The notes under the pieces were generated by a model, which was given only the letters and a program-made list of their open reading frames with translations, searched no databases and was not told the DNA's origin. The position numbers were made by a program, and so were the translations under genes. Positions 17,600 through 26,381 of a stretch of 64,000 nucleotides of DNA are shown here, piece after piece. The DNA comes from Micromonospora luteifusca. GTDB taxonomy: Bacteria; Actinomycetota; Actinomycetes; Mycobacteriales; Micromonosporaceae. The stretch spans positions 434,001 to 498,000 of the forward strand of contig NZ_JAFBBP010000001.1 of NCBI RefSeq assembly GCF_016907275.1, given 5' to 3'. Position 1 is the first letter of the stretch. Each line of letters starts with the position of its first letter.

Positions 17600-17668
17600 G
17601 ACCTCCTCCCGGCTCGACGGCGTGCGAAGACACCTTACGCGGAGCGGGCGCCGGCCCGCAATGGACTG

Positions 17669-18865
17669 TCACAGCGTCGGGTTGGTCTCCGACCCACGCT
17701 GGTGAGCGCGCTGGTCGAGGAGGGCGATGCCGGTCAGGATCAGCCCCGTGGCGGCCGCCACGGCGACCGGCGGCAGCAGCACCATCGGTGGTGCGGCCAC
17801 GATCAGCGCCAGCGCGCCGAGGTACAGCATCCGGCAGCGCGGCGCGGCCTGATCTTCCTTCTCCAGAAAGCTCCGCCCCACCAGGAACAGCACCGGGCCG
17901 CCGAAGAGGATGGCCACCAGAGCCCAGTCGATCGGCGAGTGCGGATCCTCGATGATCTGCCCGAAGCCGACCGCTGTGCAGATGATGCCCCCGACGATCA
18001 ACAGCAGGCTGTAGCTCGCCCACCGGGAGAGTTGTGTGCCCTCGCCGCCGGAGGTCGAGGCCTGACCCGATTGGGCGTGGTAGAAGTAGATCCGCCACAG
18101 CGACACCACCGCCACGAACGCGGCGACGAGGGTGGTGGTCCCCTCGGCGGAGAAGCCCGGGGTGCTGACGGCGGCACCCGCTTCGAGCACCACCTCGGCG
18201 AGAGCGATCATGAAGAACTGGTTGTACCGCTCGGCGAGGTGTACCTGGGAGACGACGACCGCCACCCTGCTCAACCGTTTCCCGGCGGGCCGCGGCACTG
18301 GCCACCCCGTGGCGGCGCCAAGGAGTTCGACGGCGAGGGCGAGGGACCAGAAGACGCCCCGACCGAGGCCGCCGCTGATGCCGCCACCGATCCAGAGCAC
18401 GCTGGACGCCGTGTGCCAGGTCAGCACCCGGACCGCGAACGTCCGACCCGGGTGGCCCCGTAGGGCGTACGTCAGAAAGAGCGGTCGGCCGACCTGAATG
18501 AGGACGTACGTGCAGGCGAAGACGACGCCGCGCTCGCCGAACGCCTCCGGCAACGAAACGGCCAGCACCAGCGTGCCGAACATCGTCGCCAGCAGAACGG
18601 CCTGCAGCTCAGGGCGCCGAGGGTCGTAGGTGCTCGCCAGGAGAGCATTGAGCGACCAGATCATCCACATCGCCGTGAAGAACAGCACCGTCTGGCCCGC
18701 CTCGGACAGCAGCGTGTGCCGGACGATGGTCAGGTCGTCCGCGACCCGCCCGGCGAGCCGGGCGAGCGCGAAGACGTAGACGATGTCGAACAGCAACTCC
18801 AGGACGGTCGCCGAGGGTGTGCTCCGGCTGTCCCCGAGCCCGCGAAACCCGGTGCGCGTCAGCAC
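17669..18865 (-). CDS. low temperature requirement protein A (LtrA) family
   Basis: A 398-residue polytopic membrane protein with about ten hydrophobic segments. The N-terminal signature TVLELLFDIVYVFALARL is characteristic of LtrA. Further family features are MIWSLNALLASTYDPRRPEL and the late segment HLAERYNQFFMIALAE, carrying the conserved ERxxQFxMIxLAE pattern. The cellular role of LtrA is poorly defined (first linked to growth in the cold). It starts with GTG at 18865. Confidence 0.88.
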   Translation of the reverse strand: MLTRTGFRGLGDSRSTPSATVLELLFDIVYVFALARLAGRVADDLTIVRHTLLSEAGQTVLFFTAMWMIWSLNALLASTYDPRRPELQAVLLATMFGTLVLAVSLPEAFGERGVVFACTYVLIQVGRPLFLTYALRGHPGRTFAVRVLTWHTASSVLWIGGGISGGLGRGVFWSLALAVELLGAATGWPVPRPAGKRLSRVAVVVSQVHLAERYNQFFMIALAEVVLEAGAAVSTPGFSAEGTTTLVAAFVAVVSLWRIYFYHAQSGQASTSGGEGTQLSRWASYSLLLIVGGIICTAVGFGQIIEDPHSPIDWALVAILFGGPVLFLVGRSFLEKEDQAAPRCRMLYLGALALIVAAPPMVLLPPVAVAAATGLILTGIALLDQRAHQRGSETNPTL

Positions 18866-19086
18866 GGACGGCGGGACAGCTCAACCAGCCGGATCGGCCG
18901 GAACGGGCAGGCCGAGGTCGGTGCGGAGTGTGGCGGCGTCGTATCGACGCCCGGTGACCTGCCACGCTGCCATCGACCCGAGCCTCCTCGCCAACCTGTT
19001 CCACCTCAACACCTTCGGCGTACTTTATCGCCTTATGTGAGGGTCCTCGTGGTTATGGCGGATACCCATACCGCCACCGCGAGCGT

Positions 19087-20625
19087 TCACCGCGTCGCGC
19101 GGGCGGGCCCGGTCGGTTCGACCTGGCCCGCCGCGTCCCCGTCGGCGCTACGCCGGATCATGCGCGCCGTCACTCCCCGGTACGAGCGCGGGTCGACGGG
19201 GAACAGCCACTGCCGGGCCCGGGCGAGCGGGCCGAGGTTGAGCCCCAGCTCGTTGAGCACCTCGTCGATGTTGTGCATCGAGAACGGGATGATGTTCGTG
19301 CCGCGGGCGTGTCGCCCGTTGGTGCGCGCCGCCATCCAGGCCAGCCGGGTGTGCACCTCGTCACGCATCCGCCCCTCGGCCGGCAGGTCGATCCCACCCC
19401 GCAGGTACGCGGCCGTCCAGACCGCCGCCATCTCCGCGCTGAGCGGGCTGAAGAACGACGAGTTGTAGCCGGCGAACGTCAGCCGCGGCACACCGATCGG
19501 CAGGATCTGGCGGTAGAGCATGAAGTTGCCCGCCTCGTCCTGGAGCCGGGCGTGCAGCGCGTCGTCGAAGAACGGCACGTGCTGGCGGAAGCCGGTGCCA
19601 CAGATCACCAGGTCGGCGGCGAGCACCGTCCCGTCGGCGAGGCGGGCGGCCGGCTTGCCACCGTCGACCAGCAGCTCCTTGATCACCTGGTCGCGGTGCA
19701 CGGCGACGCGGCCGTCGGTGACGCGCTCGAAGAAGCCCTCCGTGGCGAGGCTGACCGTGCTGCGGGCGATGTCCTCGAAGCTGCCGTTCGGCACGAGACC
19801 CAGTTCGCGCAGTTTGAGCTGCCTGGTCGCGACCGAGCCGACGCTCTCGACCATGCGTCGGCGCAGGCCGTTCCCCGGGCCGTGCAGGAATCGCTCGAAG
19901 CCCTTCAGGTTGAGGTAGCGGAACAGCGCCTCACCCATCCGGGTGAGCAGCAGGTACTTGTAGTTGAGGGCACCGCCGAGCTTGCGGGGCATCTTCCAGA
20001 GCAGTTCGCGGGCCACGACGTGGGTCTGAGCGGCGACATCGCTGAGCGGGATCGCCACGTCGCAGGACGACTTGCCGTAGCCGACGACGAGGACGTTCCT
20101 GCCTCGGACCGCCTCGACGTCGTGGAACTCCCCCGCCGCCAGCACGCGTCCACCGGCGGCGGCGAAGGTCGCGTGACCGTCGAACGACGGGACGAGCGGG
20201 TCGGAGAAGATGCCGTTGGCGACGATGAGGTGGTCGTACCGTTCCACTGTCACCGGGTCCCGGGCGCCCGCCGGCCGCGACGCGATCAGCCACCCGGTCT
20301 CGTCGTTGACGAGCTCGGCGGAGGCAACCTCGGTGGACAGGCGCAGTACGGTGGCGAGCCCGAACTTCTCCACGTAGCTCTCGAGATATTCCTGCACCTG
20401 CTCACCCGAGGGCCACTGCGGGTAGTGGGCGGGCATCGGCAGGTCGGAGAGGTGGTAGGTGCCCTTGTCGTTCTGGGTGTGCAGCCCGGGGTAACGCCGG
20501 GTGCGACTCCACACCCCACCGACGTCGGGTGCCTTCTCGAACACGGTGACGTCGAATCCGCTCTGCCGCAGTACCTTCGCTGCGCTCAGACCGGCGAATC
20601 CAGCGCCGACGACGGCAATCCTCAT
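19087..20625 (-). CDS. flavin-containing monooxygenase-like FAD/NADPH oxidoreductase
   Basis: 512 residues. The N-terminal FAD-binding fold is IAVVGAGFAGLSAAKVL, with WSRTRRYPGLHTQN as in class B flavoprotein monooxygenases. A second Rossmann motif for NADPH is VLVVGYGKSSCDVA. Between them AAGEFHDVEAV stands at the place of the FxGxxxHxxxY/F fingerprint. The enzyme probably inserts oxygen into a ketone or heteroatom; the substrate is unknown. It is divergent from an AraC-type regulator, which is likely its activator. Its stop is followed by a 220-bp gap before ltrA, with no clear terminator. Confidence 0.88.
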   Translation of the reverse strand: MRIAVVGAGFAGLSAAKVLRQSGFDVTVFEKAPDVGGVWSRTRRYPGLHTQNDKGTYHLSDLPMPAHYPQWPSGEQVQEYLESYVEKFGLATVLRLSTEVASAELVNDETGWLIASRPAGARDPVTVERYDHLIVANGIFSDPLVPSFDGHATFAAAGGRVLAAGEFHDVEAVRGRNVLVVGYGKSSCDVAIPLSDVAAQTHVVARELLWKMPRKLGGALNYKYLLLTRMGEALFRYLNLKGFERFLHGPGNGLRRRMVESVGSVATRQLKLRELGLVPNGSFEDIARSTVSLATEGFFERVTDGRVAVHRDQVIKELLVDGGKPAARLADGTVLAADLVICGTGFRQHVPFFDDALHARLQDEAGNFMLYRQILPIGVPRLTFAGYNSSFFSPLSAEMAAVWTAAYLRGGIDLPAEGRMRDEVHTRLAWMAARTNGRHARGTNIIPFSMHNIDEVLNELGLNLGPLARARQWLFPVDPRSYRGVTARMIRRSADGDAAGQVEPTGPARATR

Positions 20626-20646
20626 GGTCCCCTCCGAGGTGCGTGG

Positions 20647-20676
20647 ACCACTGCTGCGAACCGTGGCAGCGGTGGT
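20647..20676. promoter_or_regulatory. imperfect dyad in the FMO/AraC divergent region
   Basis: ACCACTGCTGC and GCAGCGGTGGT pair at 10 of 11 positions, 22-51 bp upstream of the monooxygenase start. It could be the binding site of the divergent AraC regulator. Confidence 0.35.
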
Positions 20677-20839
20677 GAGCGCACGCTAACGAGCAGGCCG
20701 CGGAGGTCGCTATCCGTTGCGCGCGAGGTGTGTCCACTGCGCGCACCGGACTGGTCCGTGTCGGGTCGGCGGCTTTCCGGCACCGTCCTTCCCGGTCCCG
20801 ACTTATGGTCAGCGCACCAGGGCGCCCAGGAGGTGTCGG

Positions 20840-21802
20840 ATGGATGCCGTGACGGTCCGGACGGACGACGTCGATCAGGCTCGTGCCGAGGTGGGCAGGG
20901 TCTTCTGTCCGCACCGGCTCATCCCGCAGGCGGGCGTGCGCAGCATCCAACTCCGCATGGCGGCACGCCGGGTGGGCGGGGTGGGCGTCATCGACCTCGA
21001 CTACGGGCAGGCGGTCCGGATCCAACCCCCCGCCCTGGACACCTTCTATCTCGTCCAGATCCCCCGTGCCGGCAGCACGGTGGTCCGGCACGCCGGCCAC
21101 ACCGTGACCTCGACCCCCGGCGTCGCCTCCGTCCTCTCCCCGTACGACGCCTCGGACATGCACTGGTCCGAGGGGTCGCCACACCGGATCTTCTACGCCG
21201 ACCGGCGCGCCGTCGACCGGGAACTCGCCCGCCTCCTGGGCCGCCCGGTGGAGGACCCGGTCCGTTTCGACGTCGGCATGGTCATGACCACGTCGACCGC
21301 GCAGGCGTGGGCGCGCGGGGTGGCGTTCCTCGCCGACGAACTGTCGCAGCCGATGGACGCGTCCCTGTTCGACCACCCACAGGTCGCCGCCCGCTTCGAA
21401 CAGGCGCTCATCGGCCAACTGTTGCTGGCCCACCGGCACACCCATTCCGACCTGCTGGCCGAGCCGGGCCACCACCCCAACCCCGGACGCCTCGTCCGCC
21501 GGGCCTGCGCCCTGATCTCCGACCACCACGGCGAGGCACTGACCGTCGGTGATGTCGCCCAGGCGCTGCGGGTGAGCGTACGGACGCTGCAGGACTGCTT
21601 CCGCCGGGAGTTGCGGACCACCCCGACGGCGTACCTGCGGGCCTGCCGCCTGGACGCCGCCCACCGGGCGCTGCACGCGGCCGAGCCGGGGGCGTCCGTG
21701 ACCGCCGTTGCGCTGCAGCACGGCTTCGTGCACCTCGGTCGGTTCGCGACCGAGTATCGGACGCGGTTCGGCGAGACGCCATCCACGACCCTGCGTCGAT
21801 GA
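20840..21802 (+). CDS. AraC family transcriptional regulator
   Basis: 320 residues. The N-terminal two thirds resemble the AraC-binding-like domain. The C-terminal DNA-binding domain has two helix-turn-helix motifs (LTVGDVAQALRVSVRTLQDC and SVTAVALQHGFVHLGRFATE) and ends FGETPSTTLRR, the standard AraC/XylS end. The ATG at 20840 follows GGAGGTGTCGG; the upstream open frame lacks a ribosome binding site. It is divergent from the monooxygenase gene, which it probably regulates. Confidence 0.88.
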   Translation: MDAVTVRTDDVDQARAEVGRVFCPHRLIPQAGVRSIQLRMAARRVGGVGVIDLDYGQAVRIQPPALDTFYLVQIPRAGSTVVRHAGHTVTSTPGVASVLSPYDASDMHWSEGSPHRIFYADRRAVDRELARLLGRPVEDPVRFDVGMVMTTSTAQAWARGVAFLADELSQPMDASLFDHPQVAARFEQALIGQLLLAHRHTHSDLLAEPGHHPNPGRLVRRACALISDHHGEALTVGDVAQALRVSVRTLQDCFRRELRTTPTAYLRACRLDAAHRALHAAEPGASVTAVALQHGFVHLGRFATEYRTRFGETPSTTLRR

Positions 21803-21921
21803 CGATCGTCCCGGTCGGCTGCCGCGCAAATCCACCGGGCGCGTCCGCCGCGCGAACGCGCGCCAACACCGCCGGAACTGTTATCCGGGTACGGCTGGCG
21901 AGTCTCCTGAGGTGAGGCGTT

Positions 21922-21959
21922 GGCGGGATTCCCGCCGACACAGCATCGAGTAGCGATGC
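21922..21959 (+). promoter_or_regulatory. two consecutive hairpins in the GH128-like gene leader
   Basis: GGCGGGATTCCCGCC (21922-21936) is a 7-bp-arm palindrome. GCATCGAGTAGCGATGC (21943-21959) is a 6-bp hairpin. Both lie within 60 bp of the start codon. They do not match a riboswitch class I know; they may be operators or a structured leader. Confidence 0.4.
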
Positions 21960-21980
21960 GACCACACGAAGGAGTCGACG

Positions 21981-23090
21981 ATGCACGCGACCGGCCAGGG
22001 TGAAGCGGACCCCGCGAAGAGGCACCGGGGCGTTCACGCGGAACCCCGACGCGGGCTGCGCGCTCACCTCCCGTTCGGCGTGAGGCGTCTGCTGTGGCCC
22101 CTCGCCGTGGCGGCGGTGGTCGCCGTACTGGTGACCGGGGTGATCGTCGTGGTGCAGCCGACCGGGCCGACGCCCGCCCCTGCGGCGACGCAGGCGGTCG
22201 ACGCGCTGCCGCCGACGAACCCGCAGGCCAGCCCACTCACCGCGACCACGCCCACCGCCACGACGAGCCCGGCGGGGGTGACCCCGACGCCGACGACCAC
22301 GCCGACGGTGAAGCCGACCACCGCCCGTCCGGTCGCCCCGGCGGCGCCCGGGGTGAGCACGAAGCGCAAGGGCGTCGGGGTGTGGACCTTCGACGGCGTC
22401 AGCCAGGCGTTGGCCAGCTCCGGGGCGAGTTGGTACTACACCTGGGATGTGGCCCACCCGGGTGTCACCAGCCCGAAGGGCGCCGAGTTCGTTCCGATGA
22501 TCTGGGGGGCGAAGAGCGTCACCGCCAGCAACCTGCAGCAGGCCAAGAGGAGCGGTCGACAGCTGCTCGGGTTCAACGAGCCGGACCTGGCCGGTCAGGC
22601 GGAGATGAGCGTGGAACAGGCATTGGAGCTGTGGCCGCAGCTGGAAGCCACCGGCCTTCCGCTGGGCAGCCCGGCGGTGGCCTGGGGTGGTGACCGGCCG
22701 GGCGAGTGGCTCGACCGTTTCATGGCCGGCGTCAAGCAGCGCGGTTACCGCGTCGACTTCATCGCCCTGCACTGGTACGGCGGGGACTTCACCACCGCCA
22801 ACGCGGTCAACCAGCTCAAGTCGTACCTTCAGGCCGTGCACGACCGCTACCGGCTGCCGATCTGGCTCACCGAGTTCGCGCTGATCGACTTCTCCGACGG
22901 CGTTCGCTTCCCGACCCAGGCGCAGCAGGCCGCGTTCCTCACCGCGGCGACCCGGATGCTGGGTGGCCTGACCTGGCTGCACCGGTACGCCTGGTTCGGC
23001 CTGCCCGCCACCGACAAGGACCAGACCGGGCTCTTCCGCACCGGCAGCGAGGCGACCGCCGTCGGCCGCGCCTACCAGGCCGCGCGCTGA
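21981..23090 (+). CDS. GH128-like glycoside hydrolase, signal-anchored
   Basis: 369 residues: a basic cytoplasmic N terminus, a transmembrane helix (about residues 35-57), a Thr/Pro/Ala-rich linker of about 60 residues, then a TIM-barrel domain starting KGVGVWTFDGV. GFNEPD carries the acid/base Glu and WLTEFALIDF the nucleophile Glu; FIALHWYGGDF is typical of GH128 (endo-beta-1,3-glucanase) and Asl1-like proteins. It probably degrades beta-1,3-glucan at the cell surface. The start follows GAAGGAGTCGACG. It ends 6 bp from the convergent epimerase gene. Confidence 0.83.
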   Translation: MHATGQGEADPAKRHRGVHAEPRRGLRAHLPFGVRRLLWPLAVAAVVAVLVTGVIVVVQPTGPTPAPAATQAVDALPPTNPQASPLTATTPTATTSPAGVTPTPTTTPTVKPTTARPVAPAAPGVSTKRKGVGVWTFDGVSQALASSGASWYYTWDVAHPGVTSPKGAEFVPMIWGAKSVTASNLQQAKRSGRQLLGFNEPDLAGQAEMSVEQALELWPQLEATGLPLGSPAVAWGGDRPGEWLDRFMAGVKQRGYRVDFIALHWYGGDFTTANAVNQLKSYLQAVHDRYRLPIWLTEFALIDFSDGVRFPTQAQQAAFLTAATRMLGGLTWLHRYAWFGLPATDKDQTGLFRTGSEATAVGRAYQAAR

Positions 23091-23096
23091 CCGCCC

Positions 23097-23981
23097 TTAA
23101 ACGTGGCTCCGCCAGGAGTGTTGCGGCTCGAAGCCCAGCACCCGTCGCGCCTTGTCGATGCTGAGCAGCGTCTCGTGCTCGCCCAACTCCTTACGGATCT
23201 CCACGCCCGGGTAGACCTCGGCCATCAGGCTCGCGCTGGACCTGGTCATGACCGTGTCGGCGTTGGCGATGATGAACACGTCCGCACCGGGCTGGTCGTG
23301 GGCGAGCGCCCGCTCGACCGCCTGGGCCCCGTCGCGGGCGTCGATGTAGCCCCACAGGTTCCACCGCCGCAGTCGGGGGTCGGCGTCGAAGGAGGGGAAC
23401 GGCGCGTAGTCCTCGACGTCCATGACGTTGGAGAAGCGCAGACCCACCATGACCAGCTCCGGGTCCCAGCGGCAGAAGTGCCGCGCCATCTCCTCCTCAA
23501 GTGCCTTGTTCAAGGAGTACGTGGACTCCGGCCGCGGCGCGTACTCCTCGTCGACCGGCGCGTACGGCGGCGGGGTGTCGAACGGCAGCCCGAGCACCGT
23601 CTCGCTCGACGCCCACACGACCCGCTTGATCCCGGCCGCCCTGGCCGCGGCGAACACGTTGTACGTGGCGGCGGAGTTGTTCGCGAACGTCGTCGCGTTC
23701 GACATCAGCCCGGGCGCCGGGACGGCCGCCAGGTGCACGATCGCGTCGACCCCGCCGGCGTGCTCGTCGGCACCCCCGGTGAACGCCTCCACCACCTGCC
23801 CGTAGTCGGTCAGGTCGACCAGGAGGAACTCGCCGTTCACGTCGCGGGGGTCGCGTCCGCCGGCACGGTCCACCGCCAGCACGTCGACGCCCACGACGCG
23901 CAGGTGGGCGACGACGGCGCGACCGAGCTTGCCGGTGGCGCCGGTGACGACAACACGCCTGGGCAGTGCGGAGCTACTCAT
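23097..23981 (-). CDS. NAD-dependent epimerase/dehydratase (extended SDR)
   Basis: 294 residues. The Rossmann motif VVVTGATGKLG begins at about residue 10, VHLAAVPAPG follows, and the catalytic YxxxK is in STYSLNKALEEE preceded by SSETV. This is an atypical or extended SDR resembling sugar-nucleotide epimerases; the actual substrate is unknown. ATG 23981 directly precedes the first beta strand. It is divergent from the first VOC gene with a 69-bp gap. Confidence 0.87.
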   Translation of the reverse strand: MSSSALPRRVVVTGATGKLGRAVVAHLRVVGVDVLAVDRAGGRDPRDVNGEFLLVDLTDYGQVVEAFTGGADEHAGGVDAIVHLAAVPAPGLMSNATTFANNSAATYNVFAAARAAGIKRVVWASSETVLGLPFDTPPPYAPVDEEYAPRPESTYSLNKALEEEMARHFCRWDPELVMVGLRFSNVMDVEDYAPFPSFDADPRLRRWNLWGYIDARDGAQAVERALAHDQPGADVFIIANADTVMTRSSASLMAEVYPGVEIRKELGEHETLLSIDKARRVLGFEPQHSWRSHV

Positions 23982-24037
23982 GACCACATCCTCTCCGGGG
24001 GCGGACGGGGACCCGCACGCGGGTACTGCGTTACCCC

Positions 24038-24043
24038 TAGCAT
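24038..24043 (+). promoter_or_regulatory. -10 box (TAGCAT) of a probably leaderless VOC gene
   Basis: TAGCAT ends exactly 7 bases before ATG 24051, so transcription would begin at or next to the start codon. There is no ribosome binding site. Confidence 0.55.
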
Positions 24044-24050
24044 GATCGAC

Positions 24051-24461
24051 ATGAACATCACGATCCACACGACCTCCCTGCCGCACACCGACCCGGACGC
24101 CTCCCTGGCCTTCTACCGCGACGCCCTCGGCTTCGAGGTCCGTAGCGACGTCGGTCAGGGCACGATGCGTTGGATCACGGTCGGCCCCGCCGACCAGCCC
24201 GGCACGTCCATCCTCCTGGCGCCGCCGGCCGCGGACCCCGGGACCACCGAGGACGAGCGCCGCGCCATCACCGAGATGATGGCCAAGGGCACCTACGGCT
24301 GGATCCTGCTGGCCACGCGGGACCTCGACACCACCTTTGAGAAGGTGCAGGCCGGCGACGCCGAGGTCGTCCAGGAGCCGACCGAGCAGCCGTACGGCAT
24401 CCGCGACTGCGCCTTCCGCGATCCCGCCGGCAACCTGATCCGCATCCAAGAGCTTCGCTGA
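24051..24461 (+). CDS. VOC family protein (glyoxalase/bleomycin-resistance fold)
   Basis: 136 residues from ATG 24051, or 139 from ATG 24042. The paired beta-alpha-beta-beta-beta modules of the VOC fold are visible: HTDPDASLAFYRDALGFEV in the first half, and PYGIRDCAFRDPAGNLIRI carrying the metal-ligand-bearing strand in the second. The ligand is unknown. The shorter start is chosen because the -10 box is 7 bases before it. A second VOC gene follows 97 bp downstream with the same promoter arrangement. Confidence 0.85.
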   Translation: MNITIHTTSLPHTDPDASLAFYRDALGFEVRSDVGQGTMRWITVGPADQPGTSILLAPPAADPGTTEDERRAITEMMAKGTYGWILLATRDLDTTFEKVQAGDAEVVQEPTEQPYGIRDCAFRDPAGNLIRIQELR

Positions 24462-24545
24462 GCCGTCCGGTCCTCGATTTGCGCCGTTCGCGACATCCGA
24501 CGAGACCGGTCAGGAATCGAGAAGCGCCGGTCGCCCGACCGCAAA

Positions 24546-24551
24546 TAGCGT
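24546..24551 (+). promoter_or_regulatory. -10 box (TAGCGT) of the second VOC gene
   Basis: TAGCGT-GATCGCC-ATG repeats the layout of the first VOC gene (TAGCAT-GATCGAC-ATG). It again implies a leaderless transcript starting at ATG 24559. Confidence 0.55.
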
Positions 24552-24558
24552 GATCGCC

Positions 24559-25185
24559 ATGACATCCATCGCATCCGTCACCCTCGACGTGGCCGACCCC
24601 GCGGCCACCCAGCGCTTCCACACCGCCGCCTTCGGTCTGGACAAGCAGATTCGCCTGCGGGCCTCGGACGCACCGACGAGCGGCTTCCGTGGGTTCACGC
24701 TGGCGCTCACGGTGTCCCAGCCAGCCACCGTCAACGGCCTGGTCGGCGCTGCCCTGGACGCCGGTGCCACGTCGCTGAAGCCTGCCGCGAAGTCGCTCTG
24801 GGGCTACGGCGGTGTCGTGCAAGCCCCGGACGGGACGATCTGGAAGATCGCGACCTCGGCGAAGAAGGACAGCGGCCCGGCTACCCGGCAGATCGACGAG
24901 ATCGTGCTCCTGCTCGGAGTCGCGGACGTGGCTGCGAGCAAGCGGTTCTACGTCGAGCACGGCCTTGCCGTGGCGAAGAGCTTTGGCCGCATGTACGTCG
25001 AGTTCGTTGCTGGGTCCAGCCCCGTGAAGCTGGCGCTGTACCGACGTCGTGCCCTCGCCAAGGACGTCGGCGTCGCCCCCGGCGGCACCGGGTCGCACCG
25101 ACTCACGATCGGCGGCGACAGCGGGCATTTCACCGACCCGGACGGGTTCGCCTGGGAAGCCGCATCGCTGGCCACCGCGAAGTGA
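24559..25185 (+). CDS. two-domain VOC family protein
   Basis: 208 residues forming two VOC modules: residues 1-105 (SIASVTLDVADPAATQRFHT) and 106-208 (IDEIVLLLGVADVAASKRFY, ending FTDPDGFAWEAAS). Proteins of this type are annotated as glyoxalases; the substrate is unknown. The start is set by the leaderless -10 box. The stop lies 12 bases before the next gene's ATG, and that gene's ribosome binding site follows the stop immediately, so the two are co-transcribed. Confidence 0.83.
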   Translation: MTSIASVTLDVADPAATQRFHTAAFGLDKQIRLRASDAPTSGFRGFTLALTVSQPATVNGLVGAALDAGATSLKPAAKSLWGYGGVVQAPDGTIWKIATSAKKDSGPATRQIDEIVLLLGVADVAASKRFYVEHGLAVAKSFGRMYVEFVAGSSPVKLALYRRRALAKDVGVAPGGTGSHRLTIGGDSGHFTDPDGFAWEAASLATAK

Positions 25186-25196
25186 CTGGAGGAAGC

Positions 25197-25655
25197 ATGA
25201 CGGACGTTCCGCCGCGTGGGCTTGAGCAGAGGCTTCGGGACACTCGCGCCAGACTGGAGGGCGACATCGACCTCTGGGTCGCGACGGCGGGCTCCCCAGG
25301 GGGCGGCGTACACCTCATCCCACTCTCGTTCCTCTGGGACGGGACCGCGTTCCTCGTCTCAACGCCGCGCGCCTCGGTCACCGGCCGCAACCTGGTGGCG
25401 GATGGCCGGGTACGACTCAGCCTCGGACCGACGCGCGACGTCGTCATCGTCGACGGCACCGCTGTGCCGGTGGACATCGCCGACCTCGGCCCGGAGACGG
25501 GTGACGCGTTCGCGACCAAGACGGGCTTCGACCCGAGCGGTCTCGACGAGCCCTACCAGTACTTTCTGATCCGACCGCAGCGCATCCAGGCCTGGCGGGA
25601 GGCGAACGAGCTGAAGGGACGCGTCCTCATGCGTGACGGCCGCTGGCTCGGCTGA
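25197..25655 (+). CDS. pyridoxamine 5'-phosphate oxidase-fold (flavin split-barrel) protein
   Basis: 152 residues. VHLIPLSFLWDGTAFLVSTP and RNLVADGRVRLSLGPTRDV match the FMN/F420-binding split barrel. The C-terminal IRPQRIQAWREANELKGR is typical of the PPOX family in actinomycetes. It probably binds FMN or F420 and acts in redox chemistry. The GTG at 25182 is also in frame but ATG 25197 follows GGAGGAAGC. Confidence 0.82.
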   Translation: MTDVPPRGLEQRLRDTRARLEGDIDLWVATAGSPGGGVHLIPLSFLWDGTAFLVSTPRASVTGRNLVADGRVRLSLGPTRDVVIVDGTAVPVDIADLGPETGDAFATKTGFDPSGLDEPYQYFLIRPQRIQAWREANELKGRVLMRDGRWLG

Positions 25656-25744
25656 CCGCGCGATGTACCTGCGTGTACCACCATGATCGGGGCCTGCGGG
25701 TGCGTAACGTGCAGGGGTACACGCTGACGCAATTAGGAGACTTC

Positions 25745-26164
25745 ATGTCCAAGCCACCACTTCCCGAGGCCGCGGTCGCCATGCTGCGGAAGCCGAACCC
25801 GGCGGTCATGACCACACTCCGCAACGGTGGTCAGCCGGTGTCCGCCGCCACCTGGTACCTGTGGGAAGACGGCCGGATCCTGGTGAACGTGGACGAGAGC
25901 CGCCGCCGGCTGGAGCACATGCGCAACGACCCCCGGGTGTCCCTCACGGTGCTCGACGAGGCCGGGTGGTACACCCATGTCAGCATCGTCGGGCAGGTCG
26001 CCGAGCTGCGCGCCGACGAGGATCTCGCGGACATCGACCGGTTGTCCCTGCACTACACGGGCAACGCGTACCCGCGGCGCGAGCGTGCCCGGGTCAGTGC
26101 CCTCATCGAGATCGACCGGTGGCACGGCTGGGGCTCACTCAAGGACAACAGCCAGGTCGGCTGA
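25745..26164 (+). CDS. PPOX-class F420-dependent oxidoreductase
   Basis: 139 residues. The order KPNPAVMTTLRNGGQPVSAA, WYLWEDGRILVNVDESRRRL and NDPRVSLTVLDEAGWYTHVS is that of F420H2-binding split-barrel proteins of the Rv1155 type. It probably uses reduced F420 to reduce an unknown substrate. ATG 25745 follows TTAGGAGACTTC. Confidence 0.87.
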   Translation: MSKPPLPEAAVAMLRKPNPAVMTTLRNGGQPVSAATWYLWEDGRILVNVDESRRRLEHMRNDPRVSLTVLDEAGWYTHVSIVGQVAELRADEDLADIDRLSLHYTGNAYPRRERARVSALIEIDRWHGWGSLKDNSQVG

Positions 26165-26180
26165 CGGCTGACGCCCCTCG

Positions 26181-26258
26181 TCAGGGCATCAGGGTGGTGG
26201 CGGACCGGGTGTCGACGCGGGTCAGCAGGTAGCCGAAGGCGGCTGCGGTGCAGAACAT
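26181..26258 (-). pseudogene. possible 3' remnant of a membrane protein gene (25 codons)
   Basis: A short frame, MFCTAAAFGYLLTRVD and on to TTLMP, reads like the last helix of a membrane protein. Upstream DNA in this frame is not convincing, so at most the tail of a lost gene remains. Chance is a real alternative. Confidence 0.25.
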
Positions 26259-26295
26259 GACGATGCGTAGACGGCTCCCGGGATCCGGTCGGCTC

Positions 26296-26354
26296 TTGAC
26301 CGTGGACTGTGATCGGCTTAACTTCATCAATCAGATAAGTATCTTTACTGATTG
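26296..26354 (+). promoter_or_regulatory. promoter and AT-rich operator of the chitinase gene
   Basis: TTGACC (26296) and TAACTT (26319) are separated by 17 bp. Just downstream a 27-bp dyad (26328-26354) has outer arms CAATCAG and CTGATTG and inner AAG/CTT. It is strikingly AT-rich for this genome and overlaps the expected transcription start, as a repressor site would. Confidence 0.55.
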
Positions 26355-26381
26355 TGCTCCAACCTTCGTGGGAGTGTGCCG

